From Candidatus Zixiibacteriota bacterium (lineage in GTDB: Bacteria; Zixibacteria; MSB-5A5; UBA10806; 4484-95), in the NCBI GenBank assembly GCA_021159005.1, contig JAGGSN010000118.1, positions 1 to 33,329 of the forward strand: a stretch of 33,329 nucleotides of DNA. The letters run 5' to 3'. The position numbers and the translations under genes are program-made. The notes under the pieces were generated by a model that did no database searches, was not told the DNA's origin, and saw only the letters and a program-made list of their open reading frames with translations. The first letter of the stretch is position 1; each line of letters starts with the position of its first letter. Positions 24,130-32,257 of this stretch are shown piece by piece.

Positions 24130-26571
24130 CTAAAGGGGCATAACATCAATTGAAAATTTATTATCCTTTACTCCGATTTCGAAGCAATCGCCCGATTTCA
24201 CATCGCCTGTAATCATCTTTACTGATAACTTTGAAAGAATTTCCCTTTCTATTAATCTTTGAAGCGGTCTGGCCCCCATCTCAAAATCATAGCCCTCCTC
24301 GATAAGCTTATCTTTAGCTTCATCGGTAAGCTTCATTTCGATTTTTTTATCAGACAACAGCTTTTTAATCTCTTTTAATTGTATATCGACAATATAGGCT
24401 AATGTTTCTTTGCTTAGGGTATGAAATACTATAATTTCCTGAATTCTATTAATGAGTTCGGGTTTAAACTTTTTAAGCATCATCTCCCGGAGTTCTTCGG
24501 TTGTAAATGTTTCGCCTTTTCGGTCTTTTTCGACAATCAGAGGTCCGCCATAGTTTGAGGTCATAATTACAATAGTATTGGAAAAATCGACCGTTCTGTT
24601 TTTGCCGTCAGTAAGCCTGCCATCATCGAGAAGCTGAAGCAGGATGTTGAAAATATCGAGATGCGCCTTTTCGATTTCATCGAATAATACTACGGAGTAC
24701 GGCTGACGCATAACCGATTCGGTCAATATGCCGCCCTCCTCATAGCCGACATAACCGGGCGAGGCGCCGATGAGTTTCGAGACATTTATTTTTTCCATAT
24801 ACTCCGACATATCCATCCGGACGATGTTTTTCTCATCATCGAAGAGGAATTCGGCAATCGCTTTTGCCAACTCTGTTTTACCGGTTCCCGTAGGTCCCAA
24901 AAATATAAAAGCGCCAATTGGTCGGTTGGGTTTTTTGAGACCGGCGCGCGCCTTGCGAACCGCATCCGATACCGCCTTGATAGCATCCATCTGCCCTACT
25001 ACTCTTTCGGACAGATGTTTTTCCATCTGGAGCACTTTTTGGGCTTCATCCTCGCGCATCTTGGCTAAGGGTATACCGGTCCAGCGGGATATAGTATGGG
25101 AGACTTCATCGGAACCAACTTCTTTTTTTACAGTTGAAAGCAGCTGCAATAGCTTTTTCGATGGTTCGATTAAGTCAACATTCGCTTTCGGGTTTTCGGG
25201 CAAGGGTGTAATTTGCGAAGCTATTTCGGATTTATATTTGCAGTTTTCAAAGATTGAACTCAGGTCGTCATAATATTTTTTGAAGCCATCGCTGGCAACA
25301 TCCTCAAGTCCCTTGATAATTTTTTCAAGACGCGACTGCATATCATCCGCGAGAAGACGAAACTGCGAAGCGGCTTCATCAAGCACATCGATTGCCACCT
25401 GCGGAAGCGTTTGACCGCCGAGATACCGCTTTGACATCCGGACAGATTCGATAATGGCAGTATCAGAAATCGTTAATTTGTGGTGGTCCTCATAAAGGTT
25501 TTTTATGCCATTGATGATTTTATTAGTTTCCTCAACATTTGGAGGCTCGAGGCTGACTTTTTGGAATAGCGATGATAAGCCTTTATCTAATGAAAAATGC
25601 TTGGTGAAATCTTCCTCATTGGTGGCGGCAATAACTGCTACCTCACCCCGGCTAAGATAAGCTTTCAGCGGTCCGACCATTTCGGATGGTCCGCCAGTGG
25701 ATGATGGCTTTAGAATTTCATGGACATCATCTATTATCAAGATAGTATTTTTTGATGTATTTTTGATGCCGCTTAATACTGTTCTGAATCTTTCTTCGAG
25801 TTCGCCTTTATATTTAATGCTGGCAGTAATTTCATCGATATCGAGTTGGATGACTTTTTTATCAGCCATCGCCGGAATAACGGTGCCATCGGAAATACGC
25901 TGAACCAAACCGCGCAATAGCGCTGATTTTCCGGTGCCATCAGGACCAACAAGTATTGGGTTTGAACGATGCTTTCGGATGAGAATCTGCATTAATTCAA
26001 TAATTTTATCATCGCCCCCAATTGTGGCATCAAGCCTACCGCCATTAGCCAGCGCTGTTAAGTCGCGGCAATAGCTGTGTGTTGCAGCAACAGAGACTAT
26101 ATCCCCGCCGCCAACAGCAGTAGATTCGGTAACATCCGATATTTCACCCAGTGCCCGATATAGTTCGCCCTTACTTATATCCATTCTTTCGATTAATTCA
26201 GAGGAAATGCTTGAACTCGAATCGACCAACGATAGAAGAAGATGTTCACAGCCGATTTTTGGCGCTTTAAAATTATCTCTTTCGAGGTCGGCGTTGGCTA
26301 CGATATCCTCAATGAGCGGTGAAAGCGGCAGTTTCAATCGGGCTGTTTCCGATTTTGGAAACCCTTCCATATCCATCTCAACAATGGATTGGAGCAAAAC
26401 GCTGTTTTTATCGAGATATGATAATAGCGATTCGACTACGCCTGATTTTTTCCTGAGAACAGCTAACAGGAAATGTTCCGGCATAACTTCAGTATGTCGT
26501 TTGGAAAGCGCAATATCCTGAGCCGTAATCAATGCTTCTTTGGCATCTCTGCTGAGTTCTGAAATATTCAT
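24130..26571 (-). CDS. clpV: Sheath-disassembly AAA+ unfoldase ClpV (TssH), D1 ring degenerate
   Basis: 813 aa Clp/Hsp100 ATPase that takes apart the contracted sheath. Clp N-domain 1-145 (two repeats), D1 ~170-400, short middle region ~400-490, D2 ~495-770 with C-terminal small domain. D2 is complete: Walker A GPTGTGKT (559-566), pore loop SPGYVGYEEG, Walker B VVLFDE (627-632), arginine finger in PELINRIQ, sensor 2 GARPLQR. D1 keeps Walker A GPDGTGKS (209-216) and pore loop KYKGELEERF, but Walker B is LIIDD (D282 instead of Glu). The usual LERRF arginine-finger motif reads GLSSLF (331-336). First gene of the operon; ATG 26571 with GGA nine bases before. Confidence 0.93.
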   Translation of the reverse strand: MNISELSRDAKEALITAQDIALSKRHTEVMPEHFLLAVLRKKSGVVESLLSYLDKNSVLLQSIVEMDMEGFPKSETARLKLPLSPLIEDIVANADLERDNFKAPKIGCEHLLLSLVDSSSSISSELIERMDISKGELYRALGEISDVTESTAVGGGDIVSVAATHSYCRDLTALANGGRLDATIGGDDKIIELMQILIRKHRSNPILVGPDGTGKSALLRGLVQRISDGTVIPAMADKKVIQLDIDEITASIKYKGELEERFRTVLSGIKNTSKNTILIIDDVHEILKPSSTGGPSEMVGPLKAYLSRGEVAVIAATNEEDFTKHFSLDKGLSSLFQKVSLEPPNVEETNKIINGIKNLYEDHHKLTISDTAIIESVRMSKRYLGGQTLPQVAIDVLDEAASQFRLLADDMQSRLEKIIKGLEDVASDGFKKYYDDLSSIFENCKYKSEIASQITPLPENPKANVDLIEPSKKLLQLLSTVKKEVGSDEVSHTISRWTGIPLAKMREDEAQKVLQMEKHLSERVVGQMDAIKAVSDAVRKARAGLKKPNRPIGAFIFLGPTGTGKTELAKAIAEFLFDDEKNIVRMDMSEYMEKINVSKLIGASPGYVGYEEGGILTESVMRQPYSVVLFDEIEKAHLDIFNILLQLLDDGRLTDGKNRTVDFSNTIVIMTSNYGGPLIVEKDRKGETFTTEELREMMLKKFKPELINRIQEIIVFHTLSKETLAYIVDIQLKEIKKLLSDKKIEMKLTDEAKDKLIEEGYDFEMGARPLQRLIEREILSKLSVKMITGDVKSGDCFEIGVKDNKFSIDVMPL

Positions 26572-26680
26572 AATAGTTCCATAAGTCCGTAAGTGTTAAT
26601 CAACATAGCATTTTGACAATATCATATAATCAATATTGCTATTTCCCAATTGCGCTAAAACAATTTTTATATATTTATTA

Positions 26681-26709
26681 AGTTTACTATTTTCAGCTCT
26701 CAATGTCAA
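26681..26709 (-). promoter_or_regulatory. Candidate promoter of the T6SS operon
   Basis: On the minus strand, a perfect TTGACA (26709-26704), a 17-nt spacer and TAAACT (26686-26681, four of six matches). The leader would be about 100 nt of AT-rich sequence before clpV. It is the best sigma70-like site upstream of the 12-gene run. Confidence 0.45.
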
Positions 26710-26820
26710 TTATTTTTTTACTTTTTATATATCAAACAGTTATCGCCAATCGGGATTGAATATATTTGCTTTACTATAATGAGGGCGTATCATCGTCTGA
26801 AAATCCGCCAAGAGCGCAAG

Positions 26821-26950
26821 TCCGCCTCAGGCGGATTGACCTGCTTGGCAGACAAAGGGCGTATGCAATACGCCCCTACGCGCGGCGATTTTACAAAATT
26901 CAATATCAAAATGTGTCAGTTCATCCGCCTTAGGCAGACTACGAACGGAC
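26821..26950. repeat. Repeat cluster (families D and A)
   Basis: D at 26821-26843 (TCCGCCTCAGGCGGATTGAC then CTG), A at 26856-26884 (GGGCGTATGCAATACGCCCC then TACGCGC) and a diverged D fragment near 26930-26948 (TCCGCCTTAGGCAGACT). A partial A-like start (GAGGGCGTAT) lies at 26781. They fill the 514-nt spacer between clpV and the secreted-protein terminator; no gene seen. Confidence 0.8.
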
Positions 26951-27009
26951 ACAATATAAAGTCCGGGTTTATCAACAATCCATCGTAGTCAGAATGCCCG
27001 CGTTGTGTT

Positions 27010-27046
27010 AAAAAAAACCGGGTCATCAATGTTATTAACGACCCGG
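27010..27046 (-). terminator. Rho-independent terminator of the T9SS-tailed protein gene
   Basis: On the minus strand, CCGGGTC (27046-27040) pairs with GACCCGG (27024-27018), then eight T residues follow. It lies 40 nt after the stop codon of the gene ending at 27086, and isolates that gene from the T6SS operon downstream. Confidence 0.9.
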
Positions 27047-27085
27047 GATATTTCTAACTTCTAAACTATGTCGAAACAAAAGATA

Positions 27086-28981
27086 TTATTTTAATAACAA
27101 CATCCGTTTCGTTTCCGATTTGTCGTCCGTTTTGAGCTGATAGAAATAGACGCCGGAAGATTTTTCGGAAGCATTCCAGACAATCTGTTTTATACCAGCC
27201 GGCTGATACTCATCAATTAAAGTGGCTACTTTGCGTCCGAGAATATCGAAGACGTCGATTTTAATATTAGTTGGTTCTGTCAGGCTATACTTGATAATCG
27301 TAGAGGCGTTAAACGGATTCGGATAATTCTGCATCAAGGTAAATGCATCAGGCAAGTTATTGGTTTTATCATCAACCCAAAGCGGCGGCCCGGGAATTGT
27401 GTCATAATCGAAATAAGCTGTTCTTACATCAGATGTACCGCTATCCATTATATAAACTACGCCGAATACTCTGCCGCCAAGATCCTCATAGTTGCCGAGA
27501 TATTCAAAAGCCGGCTTATAGTAATGAGAATGTGTAGTATATGTTTCCGACGAACTCCAGGGGTTGCTATCATTCCGCCAGGTATAACGGCCGTTTAACG
27601 TATCATCGACAGTATAATTATAGGCGGCGCCAAATCCTACGCCTGAATAACCAACAATATCGGCACTTCGGGAAACATCAGTATTGCCATCAAGGTCGCC
27701 ATTGGTCCAGCTTGAACCACCATCGAAACTGGCTTGATACTGAACATGATTTACTGTGCCGGTGGAGTCATCATAGACACAGGTTATGGTATCGCCATAA
27801 GCGGCAATCGATGTATATAACGCTGAACTGACGGCGGCATCATTTTGCGAGTTGGCCCAAACACCGTCATAGTTGTCAATTTGAAGCAAGTTACCGGTAT
27901 CGATATAAGATGCCCACAGGTCGCCGGAACCGCCATCATAAGCAACGTCGAGCGCTCTATCTGCGTTGGTTACACCGGTTGCAATCTCAGTCCAGCTTGC
28001 GCAGGAGGTATCGCTGGTATAGCACAGCAGATTGCCCGAGGTAGTGATTGCCGTATAATAAATTGCGTTATCGCCATAGTTGTGGTCTGTGGCTAAGGCT
28101 ATTTCTTTGATAGAATCAGGCGAATCTACGTTGCATACCTGGATAAATGATGAGCTGTCCGGAAATTTGACAGACCCGCCGGCTTCAATGCCAAAGCGGC
28201 GAATATTTGCCACGCTTTGATCGGTTCCCCGACTGTAGCCAACATACAAAAATTCATCTAAAAGTGCGGCTCCGACAGCATTGAAAGGATAACCGGCAAC
28301 CCAATTATACACCTCAGTACTGATTATATCATCGAAAAAGTCGACTGATTCTGTTGCAGTCGAATCATACACATAATTGCCTGAAAAAAAGGAGTCTATG
28401 ACAGAAGATTTGGTATTCGTTTCCTTATAAATAGCCCAGCGGTTAACTATTCCATCGCCCTCAATGAAAAACACCGAGAAATAGTTAACCAAGACAGTCA
28501 TATCTCTATGAATAGTAATTAAGGTGTCTACCGTTTCGCTTGAATCGGTTACGGTTGTATCAATCGCAATAGTAGTATCGGTTACATCAGTGGAATCATA
28601 GTAATCTGATTTGAACAGTGAGACCATTGCAATAGAATCGCGAACGCCGACCTGCCAATCATCGGTTTCCCATCGGTATTGAGGGTTAACAACAGGCGTA
28701 CGCCAGGCATACCCGATAGCGATTTCTCTGGCATCAGTTAAACCCTCCAGCTGTGGAAACAAAGACAGAGCCTCATCGATATTGCCATTGTTCCATAGCT
28801 CGCTTATATCATGAGCCATCTGTAAAGCATAAGTATTAGCGTCTTTTTCGAGGGAAATTTCTATCAAGGCGTTGGCTCTTTCGGAAGGCGTCATTTGTTC
28901 GAGTATGTTCCAAACAGGCTGCGCCATAGCTAAAGAAACTATGCTTAAAACCATGGCAATAGTTATTACAAAATTTTTCAT
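27086..28981 (-). CDS. Secreted protein with Por/T9SS-type C-terminal sorting domain
   Basis: 631 aa. Signal peptide at 1-20 (MKNFVITIAMVLSIVSLAMA, cleavage before QPVW). A helical N-terminal segment follows (~22-90; TPSERANALIEISLEKDANT). The large beta-rich middle includes a Thr/Asp-rich strand (~130-160) and BNR-like or propeller-like strands with Tyr/Asp-rich blades (~290-520). The last 88 residues (544-631) form a T9SS type A sorting domain: MQNYPNPFNASTIIKYSL, then VFDILGRKVATL and SSGVYFYQLKTDD, ending in KRMLLLK. It should be exported through Sec and displayed or released by a T9SS-like route. ATG 28981 follows GGAGGAGAA. Function beyond surface display is not recognisable. Confidence 0.85.
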   Translation of the reverse strand: MKNFVITIAMVLSIVSLAMAQPVWNILEQMTPSERANALIEISLEKDANTYALQMAHDISELWNNGNIDEALSLFPQLEGLTDAREIAIGYAWRTPVVNPQYRWETDDWQVGVRDSIAMVSLFKSDYYDSTDVTDTTIAIDTTVTDSSETVDTLITIHRDMTVLVNYFSVFFIEGDGIVNRWAIYKETNTKSSVIDSFFSGNYVYDSTATESVDFFDDIISTEVYNWVAGYPFNAVGAALLDEFLYVGYSRGTDQSVANIRRFGIEAGGSVKFPDSSSFIQVCNVDSPDSIKEIALATDHNYGDNAIYYTAITTSGNLLCYTSDTSCASWTEIATGVTNADRALDVAYDGGSGDLWASYIDTGNLLQIDNYDGVWANSQNDAAVSSALYTSIAAYGDTITCVYDDSTGTVNHVQYQASFDGGSSWTNGDLDGNTDVSRSADIVGYSGVGFGAAYNYTVDDTLNGRYTWRNDSNPWSSSETYTTHSHYYKPAFEYLGNYEDLGGRVFGVVYIMDSGTSDVRTAYFDYDTIPGPPLWVDDKTNNLPDAFTLMQNYPNPFNASTIIKYSLTEPTNIKIDVFDILGRKVATLIDEYQPAGIKQIVWNASEKSSGVYFYQLKTDDKSETKRMLLLK

Positions 28982-29025
28982 TTCTCCTCCATTTTTATTT
29001 TCCGACCAATTTCTTACCAGCTATC

Positions 29026-29043
29026 GGGTTAAATTATTAACCC
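29026..29043. promoter_or_regulatory. Palindrome upstream of the secreted-protein gene
   Basis: GGGTTAA and TTAACCC arms (7 bp each) around a 4-nt AT spacer, about 45 nt upstream of the start codon at 28981. Its size and place would suit an operator, but no regulator is known and no promoter pair was convincing here. Confidence 0.3.
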
Positions 29044-29184
29044 CGGAACATTTTACTTGCTTTAGTAAAATTCCCGCTCAATTTAATTAATCTACGTTAT
29101 CTATGCAAGAACTTTTAATAGAATTTATTATCCTTTTAGTTCTTTTACTTTTTTTCAAACAACCTCTGCCAATATCGTCAGGAA

Positions 29185-29385
29185 ATCCGCCGCGGCGGAC
29201 TGACGACGCATAAATGGTAAACTTTAAGTTGGCGCACAAGAACATATGCCAACCACTGCAACCTTATAATATCAATACAATCAGAATGATTATTTATTCC
29301 CTGAAATATTAGGAATCAAAGTTGGCGCACGAGGACGTACGCCAACCACCTGGACCGATGTTGCCAGGAAAAGCTTCCTGATGGT
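29185..29385. repeat. Repeat cluster (D-like, two B copies, C-like)
   Basis: A D-like palindrome TCCGCCGCGGCGGA at 29186-29199, B at 29228-29256, a second B at 29321-29349 (GTTGGCGCACGAGGACGTAC then GCCAACCAC) and an imperfect C-like hairpin near 29361-29385 (CCAGGAA/TTCCTGATGG). Together with the sRNA unit downstream they account for the 606-nt gap 28982-29587. The two B copies differ by several bases and are 64 nt apart with no third copy. Confidence 0.75.
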
Positions 29386-29483
29386 ACATGAAACATTAAT
29401 TAAACGACATATTGTCATTGCTATGTCAACAATATATTAGCAATATGTTTTTCTGAAAAAAGTAAAATTTTGTAAAAAAGTTC

Positions 29484-29511
29484 TTGACAGTCTGAAATAA
29501 TTGAGTATAAT
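29484..29511 (+). promoter_or_regulatory. Near-consensus sigma70 promoter of a small RNA
   Basis: Perfect TTGACA (29484-29489), a 16-nt spacer and perfect TATAAT (29506-29511). It is the strongest promoter seen in the window. Expected start is about 29517-29520, immediately before a hairpin and T-run. No open reading frame follows. Confidence 0.75.
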
Positions 29512-29517
29512 TTACAC

Positions 29518-29589
29518 GCAGGGTGAAACATCCTCGCTAAGGTAGTTCCAGCCCCCCTCTACCTTAGCATAGTTTCACCCTCTTTTTTT
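29518..29589 (+). ncRNA. Short structured sRNA candidate with a C-rich loop
   Basis: About 70 nt from the promoter start to a T-run. The outer stem is GGGTGAAAC (29521-29529) with GTTTCACCC (29572-29580), 9 bp. The inner stem is GCTAAGGTAG (29536-29545) with CTACCTTAGC (29559-29568), 10 bp. An asymmetric internal loop (ATCCTC against ATA) separates them. The terminal loop is TTCCAGCCCCCCT (29546-29558). TC then seven T follow, forming a built-in terminator that ends at the convergent PHP gene stop codon. The unpaired CCTC and six C could pair with GGAGG-type ribosome sites, as C-rich sRNAs do in Firmicutes; that role is inference. No known RNA family was recognised. Confidence 0.65.
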
Positions 29590-30637
29590 ATGCCTGTTTT
29601 TGCATCAGCCTGACATGATTGGTAAATATCCACCCCTTTTTGTTGATATAAGCCTCTAACCTGTATAAACCCGGTTCTAATGTTCTGATAGAAAAATCTT
29701 TCCCTTTATCGGAAAAAACAATTTGGCCATTGCAAATTAGTCTAATATCAGCTCTTTGCGGCAGATACGCTTTTATTATTGTATTCTTATCCCAGTTTAA
29801 TTCATCCCCGCAAATGGCTTTACCGGATGAATTCTCAGCGATAAATTTAAAGCTCTGAGCATCACCCCATCGGTAATTCGAAATAAATGCCCGGCAATTT
29901 CTAAGCGCGTTATAGATTTCCAGCTTATATGCTTTGAAATCGCTTGATACAGATTTAGGCAGCAAAATATGAGTTCGGATTGCTTTAAACTGCACCTTGT
30001 ATGGAAACACCGTAATCCTCAATGGTCCAAGGCGGTAAGGGTAAGCGTGAACATCAATAGAACCGACACCGAGTACTTTTCTTTTAAGGTTAACCTCATC
30101 CCAGATTTTCAGTATCATATCAGTTGGAGCCTTTAAAGCCCGTCTGGGCATAAATGCCTGCTTTATCATATTCCAGCGGTTTAATAGCTCCATCCACTGT
30201 GACATATGGTTCCATATTTCAATGCCGTCATAACCATCAACTTGCCATTTAGTCCAGGGATAGCCGGGATATTTCGACAACTCGGTGCGCACTTCATCCG
30301 GATGAGCTATAATCCCAAGGCCGCCATTTTGTTTTACGAGGGGAACATACTGTTCAGCCTGCAAATTCGATGGCAGAACCTCGTTAAGTCCAAATGCCAG
30401 ATAATGATTTTTATCATCTGGATCATTAATCTCATAGCCGATTATTACAGCGGTATTGCCATAAAAACCCTCAATTCCCTGATGATAAGGCTCTAAGGTC
30501 ATGTGGTCTGAAACCATGATAAAATCAAGATTTACCTCATTGGCTATAGAGGCAATATCCTGAATGGATTTAGTGCCATCGGAAAATTTTGAATGTATAT
30601 GTATTGCGCCTACAATTTCTTTATAATTATCTGGCAT
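29588..30637 (-). CDS. PHP-domain phosphoesterase
   Basis: 349 aa. N-terminal PHP domain (about 8-215) with metal-ligand motifs HIHSKFSDGT (13-22, H-x-H), VSDHMTL (~42-48), IAHPDE (~114-119) and GSIDVHAYP (~195-203). PHP enzymes hydrolyse phosphate esters or polymerase-linked products with a metal cluster. The ~130-residue C-terminal part looks like a beta-sandwich (AFISNYRWGDAQSFKFIAE, GLYRLEAYINKKGWIFTNH), as in CehA/McbA-like secreted PHP hydrolases, though no signal peptide is present. ATG 30637 overlaps the MFS gene by 11 nt, with AAAGG upstream. Substrate unknown. Confidence 0.85.
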   Translation of the reverse strand: MPDNYKEIVGAIHIHSKFSDGTKSIQDIASIANEVNLDFIMVSDHMTLEPYHQGIEGFYGNTAVIIGYEINDPDDKNHYLAFGLNEVLPSNLQAEQYVPLVKQNGGLGIIAHPDEVRTELSKYPGYPWTKWQVDGYDGIEIWNHMSQWMELLNRWNMIKQAFMPRRALKAPTDMILKIWDEVNLKRKVLGVGSIDVHAYPYRLGPLRITVFPYKVQFKAIRTHILLPKSVSSDFKAYKLEIYNALRNCRAFISNYRWGDAQSFKFIAENSSGKAICGDELNWDKNTIIKAYLPQRADIRLICNGQIVFSDKGKDFSIRTLEPGLYRLEAYINKKGWIFTNHVRLMQKQA

Positions 30638-31838
30638 CAGGAACCTTTCTCAAAATAATCAAGCCAACAACCATCAACAGGAAAAGCGCCTCAATGGCGA
30701 ATTTATATTTTATTACGCCAAACGGCTCGGCAAAATAAATAATCAACCCCCAGATTACAGGACCGATAACCGCCGCCAGCCTGCCGGATAAGGCATATAA
30801 CCCGAAGAACTCGCCGAATCTCTCTGATTTGCCGAGCAGGTTTATCATAAGCGGCCGGTCGGATGTCCATACTCCGCCAAGACCGGTTCCGGCTATGCTT
30901 CCCCAGAAATATAATAATAGTTTATTTGCAAAAAACACAATCCCGGTTAGGGCAACAAGCCAGAGAATCACAGCCAAAATCAGCATGATTTTGGGGCCGA
31001 AACGCTGGGTTAGCAATCCCCAGACATAAGAGCCGATAATTGTGAAAAAGGTAACTACTATCAGAAAGAATGTTACCTCATCAAGACCGAAACCAGCGGC
31101 GGTGTTGTCATCAAACCCAACTGCCCGCACAAGATATACAGCCATAAACAGGATAACGGTTTCCATCGCCTCGACGATGAAGAATCTGCCTACGAAAAAT
31201 CGTAAAAGACCGGGTATTTTTGACGCTCTTTTTAATGAAATGATTAAGCCTTTGCGGTATGATTTTTCATCGGGTTTTATGGCCGTTGTTTTTTTATCCT
31301 TTACCCATATAAATATTGGCAATGAAAAAATGAAAAACAGGATGGCAGTCCAGATATACGGCGACAGCATTTTTGATGATAATATAGCTACAATAAATAA
31401 GCCGGCAACACTGCCCAGATACCCCAGCGAAACGCCTAACCCGGAGACATAGCCGGTCTTGCCGGGCGGTGCGACAGCCGGCAAAAGAGCGTTGTAAAAT
31501 GTTAGCGCCGATTGATAGCAATATACCGCCAAGCCAAAAAGAATCAGCTCTATCAGGAGTATGTTTATTTGATTCAAGCAAGCGGTAATCAAGCAGCAAG
31601 CTATGGTAAATATAATCAAGGGGATCTTTTTATTGTTGCGCTGGTCGGCAATGACTCCCAAAACAGGCATGGTTAGCGCAACTAATATCATCGCCGCCGA
31701 GCGCGATATGCCTATTTGCAGGTCGGTCCCCCCTAATGAGACAATCACCAAAACCGGAAAATAGCGGGATACAATGTTCATTGAAAATATTGTATTGGCG
31801 AAATCGTAGCTTGCCCAGCTTATTACTTTGGAATTCAT
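30627..31838 (-). CDS. MFS transporter, UMF1/Atg22-like
   Basis: 403 aa, about 12 membrane helices. It opens with KVISWASYDFANTIFSMNIV, the 'W-x-x-Y-D-x-A-N/n-x' signature of the UMF1 (Atg22/vacuole effluxer-like) branch, and has a loop ADQRNNKKIPLI between helices 2 and 3. Substrate unknown; family members export amino acids or other metabolites. ATG 31838 overlaps the upstream gene's stop (ATGA), so it is translationally coupled to the DUF2279-like gene. Co-transcription with the PHP hydrolase may mean that one supplies substrate for the other. Confidence 0.85.
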   Translation of the reverse strand: MNSKVISWASYDFANTIFSMNIVSRYFPVLVIVSLGGTDLQIGISRSAAMILVALTMPVLGVIADQRNNKKIPLIIFTIACCLITACLNQINILLIELILFGLAVYCYQSALTFYNALLPAVAPPGKTGYVSGLGVSLGYLGSVAGLFIVAILSSKMLSPYIWTAILFFIFSLPIFIWVKDKKTTAIKPDEKSYRKGLIISLKRASKIPGLLRFFVGRFFIVEAMETVILFMAVYLVRAVGFDDNTAAGFGLDEVTFFLIVVTFFTIIGSYVWGLLTQRFGPKIMLILAVILWLVALTGIVFFANKLLLYFWGSIAGTGLGGVWTSDRPLMINLLGKSERFGEFFGLYALSGRLAAVIGPVIWGLIIYFAEPFGVIKYKFAIEALFLLMVVGLIILRKVPDAR

Positions 31839-32239
31839 TTTATTACAGCCGTTAAAAGGGCGGCTCCGATTATCGACCCAAGAAAATCTACCGCTAAGTC
31901 TTTAAGCGATGAATGCTCAGCCGGTTTTGTGCTGTCGATTATCTCTTTGATGCCGCCAAGACTGAAACTTGCCGTAAAGCCAATGATTATTGCTTCGTTT
32001 TTATCTGTATCAAAATGGTTATGCATGACAAACCCGGTTCCTGCCGCAGCTGCAATAGATAAGCTAAAATGCTGGAGTTTATCCATTGCGAAAAAACTGT
32101 CGCTGTTATTTTCACCGGCAAAAGAATTTGAGCAGGCGATGATTAGTATGAGAGCGGTGAGAATTTTAGCCGTAGGGAAGTATTGCATCAGCCTAAGGCG
32201 GACGCCCCTACGCGCAATAGGACTAACTGCTTTTTTCAA
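31835..32239 (-). CDS. DUF2279/YfiM-like exported protein with repeat-derived N-terminus
   Basis: 134 aa. The core, from AMDKLQHFSLSIAAAAGTGF (51-70), with GFTASFSLGGIKEIID and DLAVDFLGSIIGAALL, matches the DUF2279/YfiM pattern (Asp-Lys-x-x-His-Phe; Gly-x-x-Lys-Glu-x-x-Asp). A membrane or signal helix at about 24-42 (AKILTALILIIACSNSFAG) precedes it. The start is TTG at 32239: GGAGG lies six bases upstream, and the promoter puts the RNA start only ~13 nt away. An ATG at 32188 would give a cleaner signal peptide but has no such site. Residues ~8-23 (Ala-Arg-Arg-Gly-Val-Arg-Leu-Arg ...) are encoded by an A/D hairpin repeat. Function unknown. Confidence 0.7.
   Translation of the reverse strand: MKKAVSPIARRGVRLRLMQYFPTAKILTALILIIACSNSFAGENNSDSFFAMDKLQHFSLSIAAAAGTGFVMHNHFDTDKNEAIIIGFTASFSLGGIKEIIDSTKPAEHSSLKDLAVDFLGSIIGAALLTAVIK
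32169..32215. repeat. Chimeric A/D hairpin repeat inside a coding sequence
   Basis: On the minus strand, GCGCGTAGGGGCGT (left half of family A, reversed), CCGCCTTAGGC (family D core), then ATGCAATACTTCCCTACGGC (the right half of A, forward, diverged). The outer arms CGTAGGG/CCCTACG are inverted. It is read in frame at the 5' end of the DUF2279-like gene. Confidence 0.7.
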
Positions 32240-32257
32240 TAAGTACCTCCATTTGTT

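Noticed and set aside
24770-25273. 167-codon plus-strand ORF opposite clpV
   Set aside because: Antisense shadow of the D2 domain coding region; Ser-rich composition reflects the reverse complement of clpV codons.
11212-26571. Extracellular contractile injection system (PVC/MAC-like) instead of T6SS
   Set aside because: Separate TssB and TssC sheath genes, ClpV, TssK and membrane-anchored components point to a T6SS. An eCIS would have a single-type sheath, a LysM adaptor, tape measure and tail-terminator genes, none of which is present.
27086-28981. The secreted T9SS-tailed protein as a T6SS effector
   Set aside because: It has a Sec signal peptide and its own sorting tail, and a strong terminator separates it from the clpV promoter.
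29103-29213. 36-codon ORF on the plus strand with one hydrophobic segment
   Set aside because: No ribosome site or promoter was seen, and its last third and stop codon come from a D-like repeat. A chance reading of AT-rich sequence is more likely than a small membrane protein.
29228-29349. Two similar ~29-bp repeats resembling a minimal CRISPR array
   Set aside because: They belong to the dispersed B family (eight copies over 33 kb), differ from one another, have no regular spacers and no cas genes nearby.
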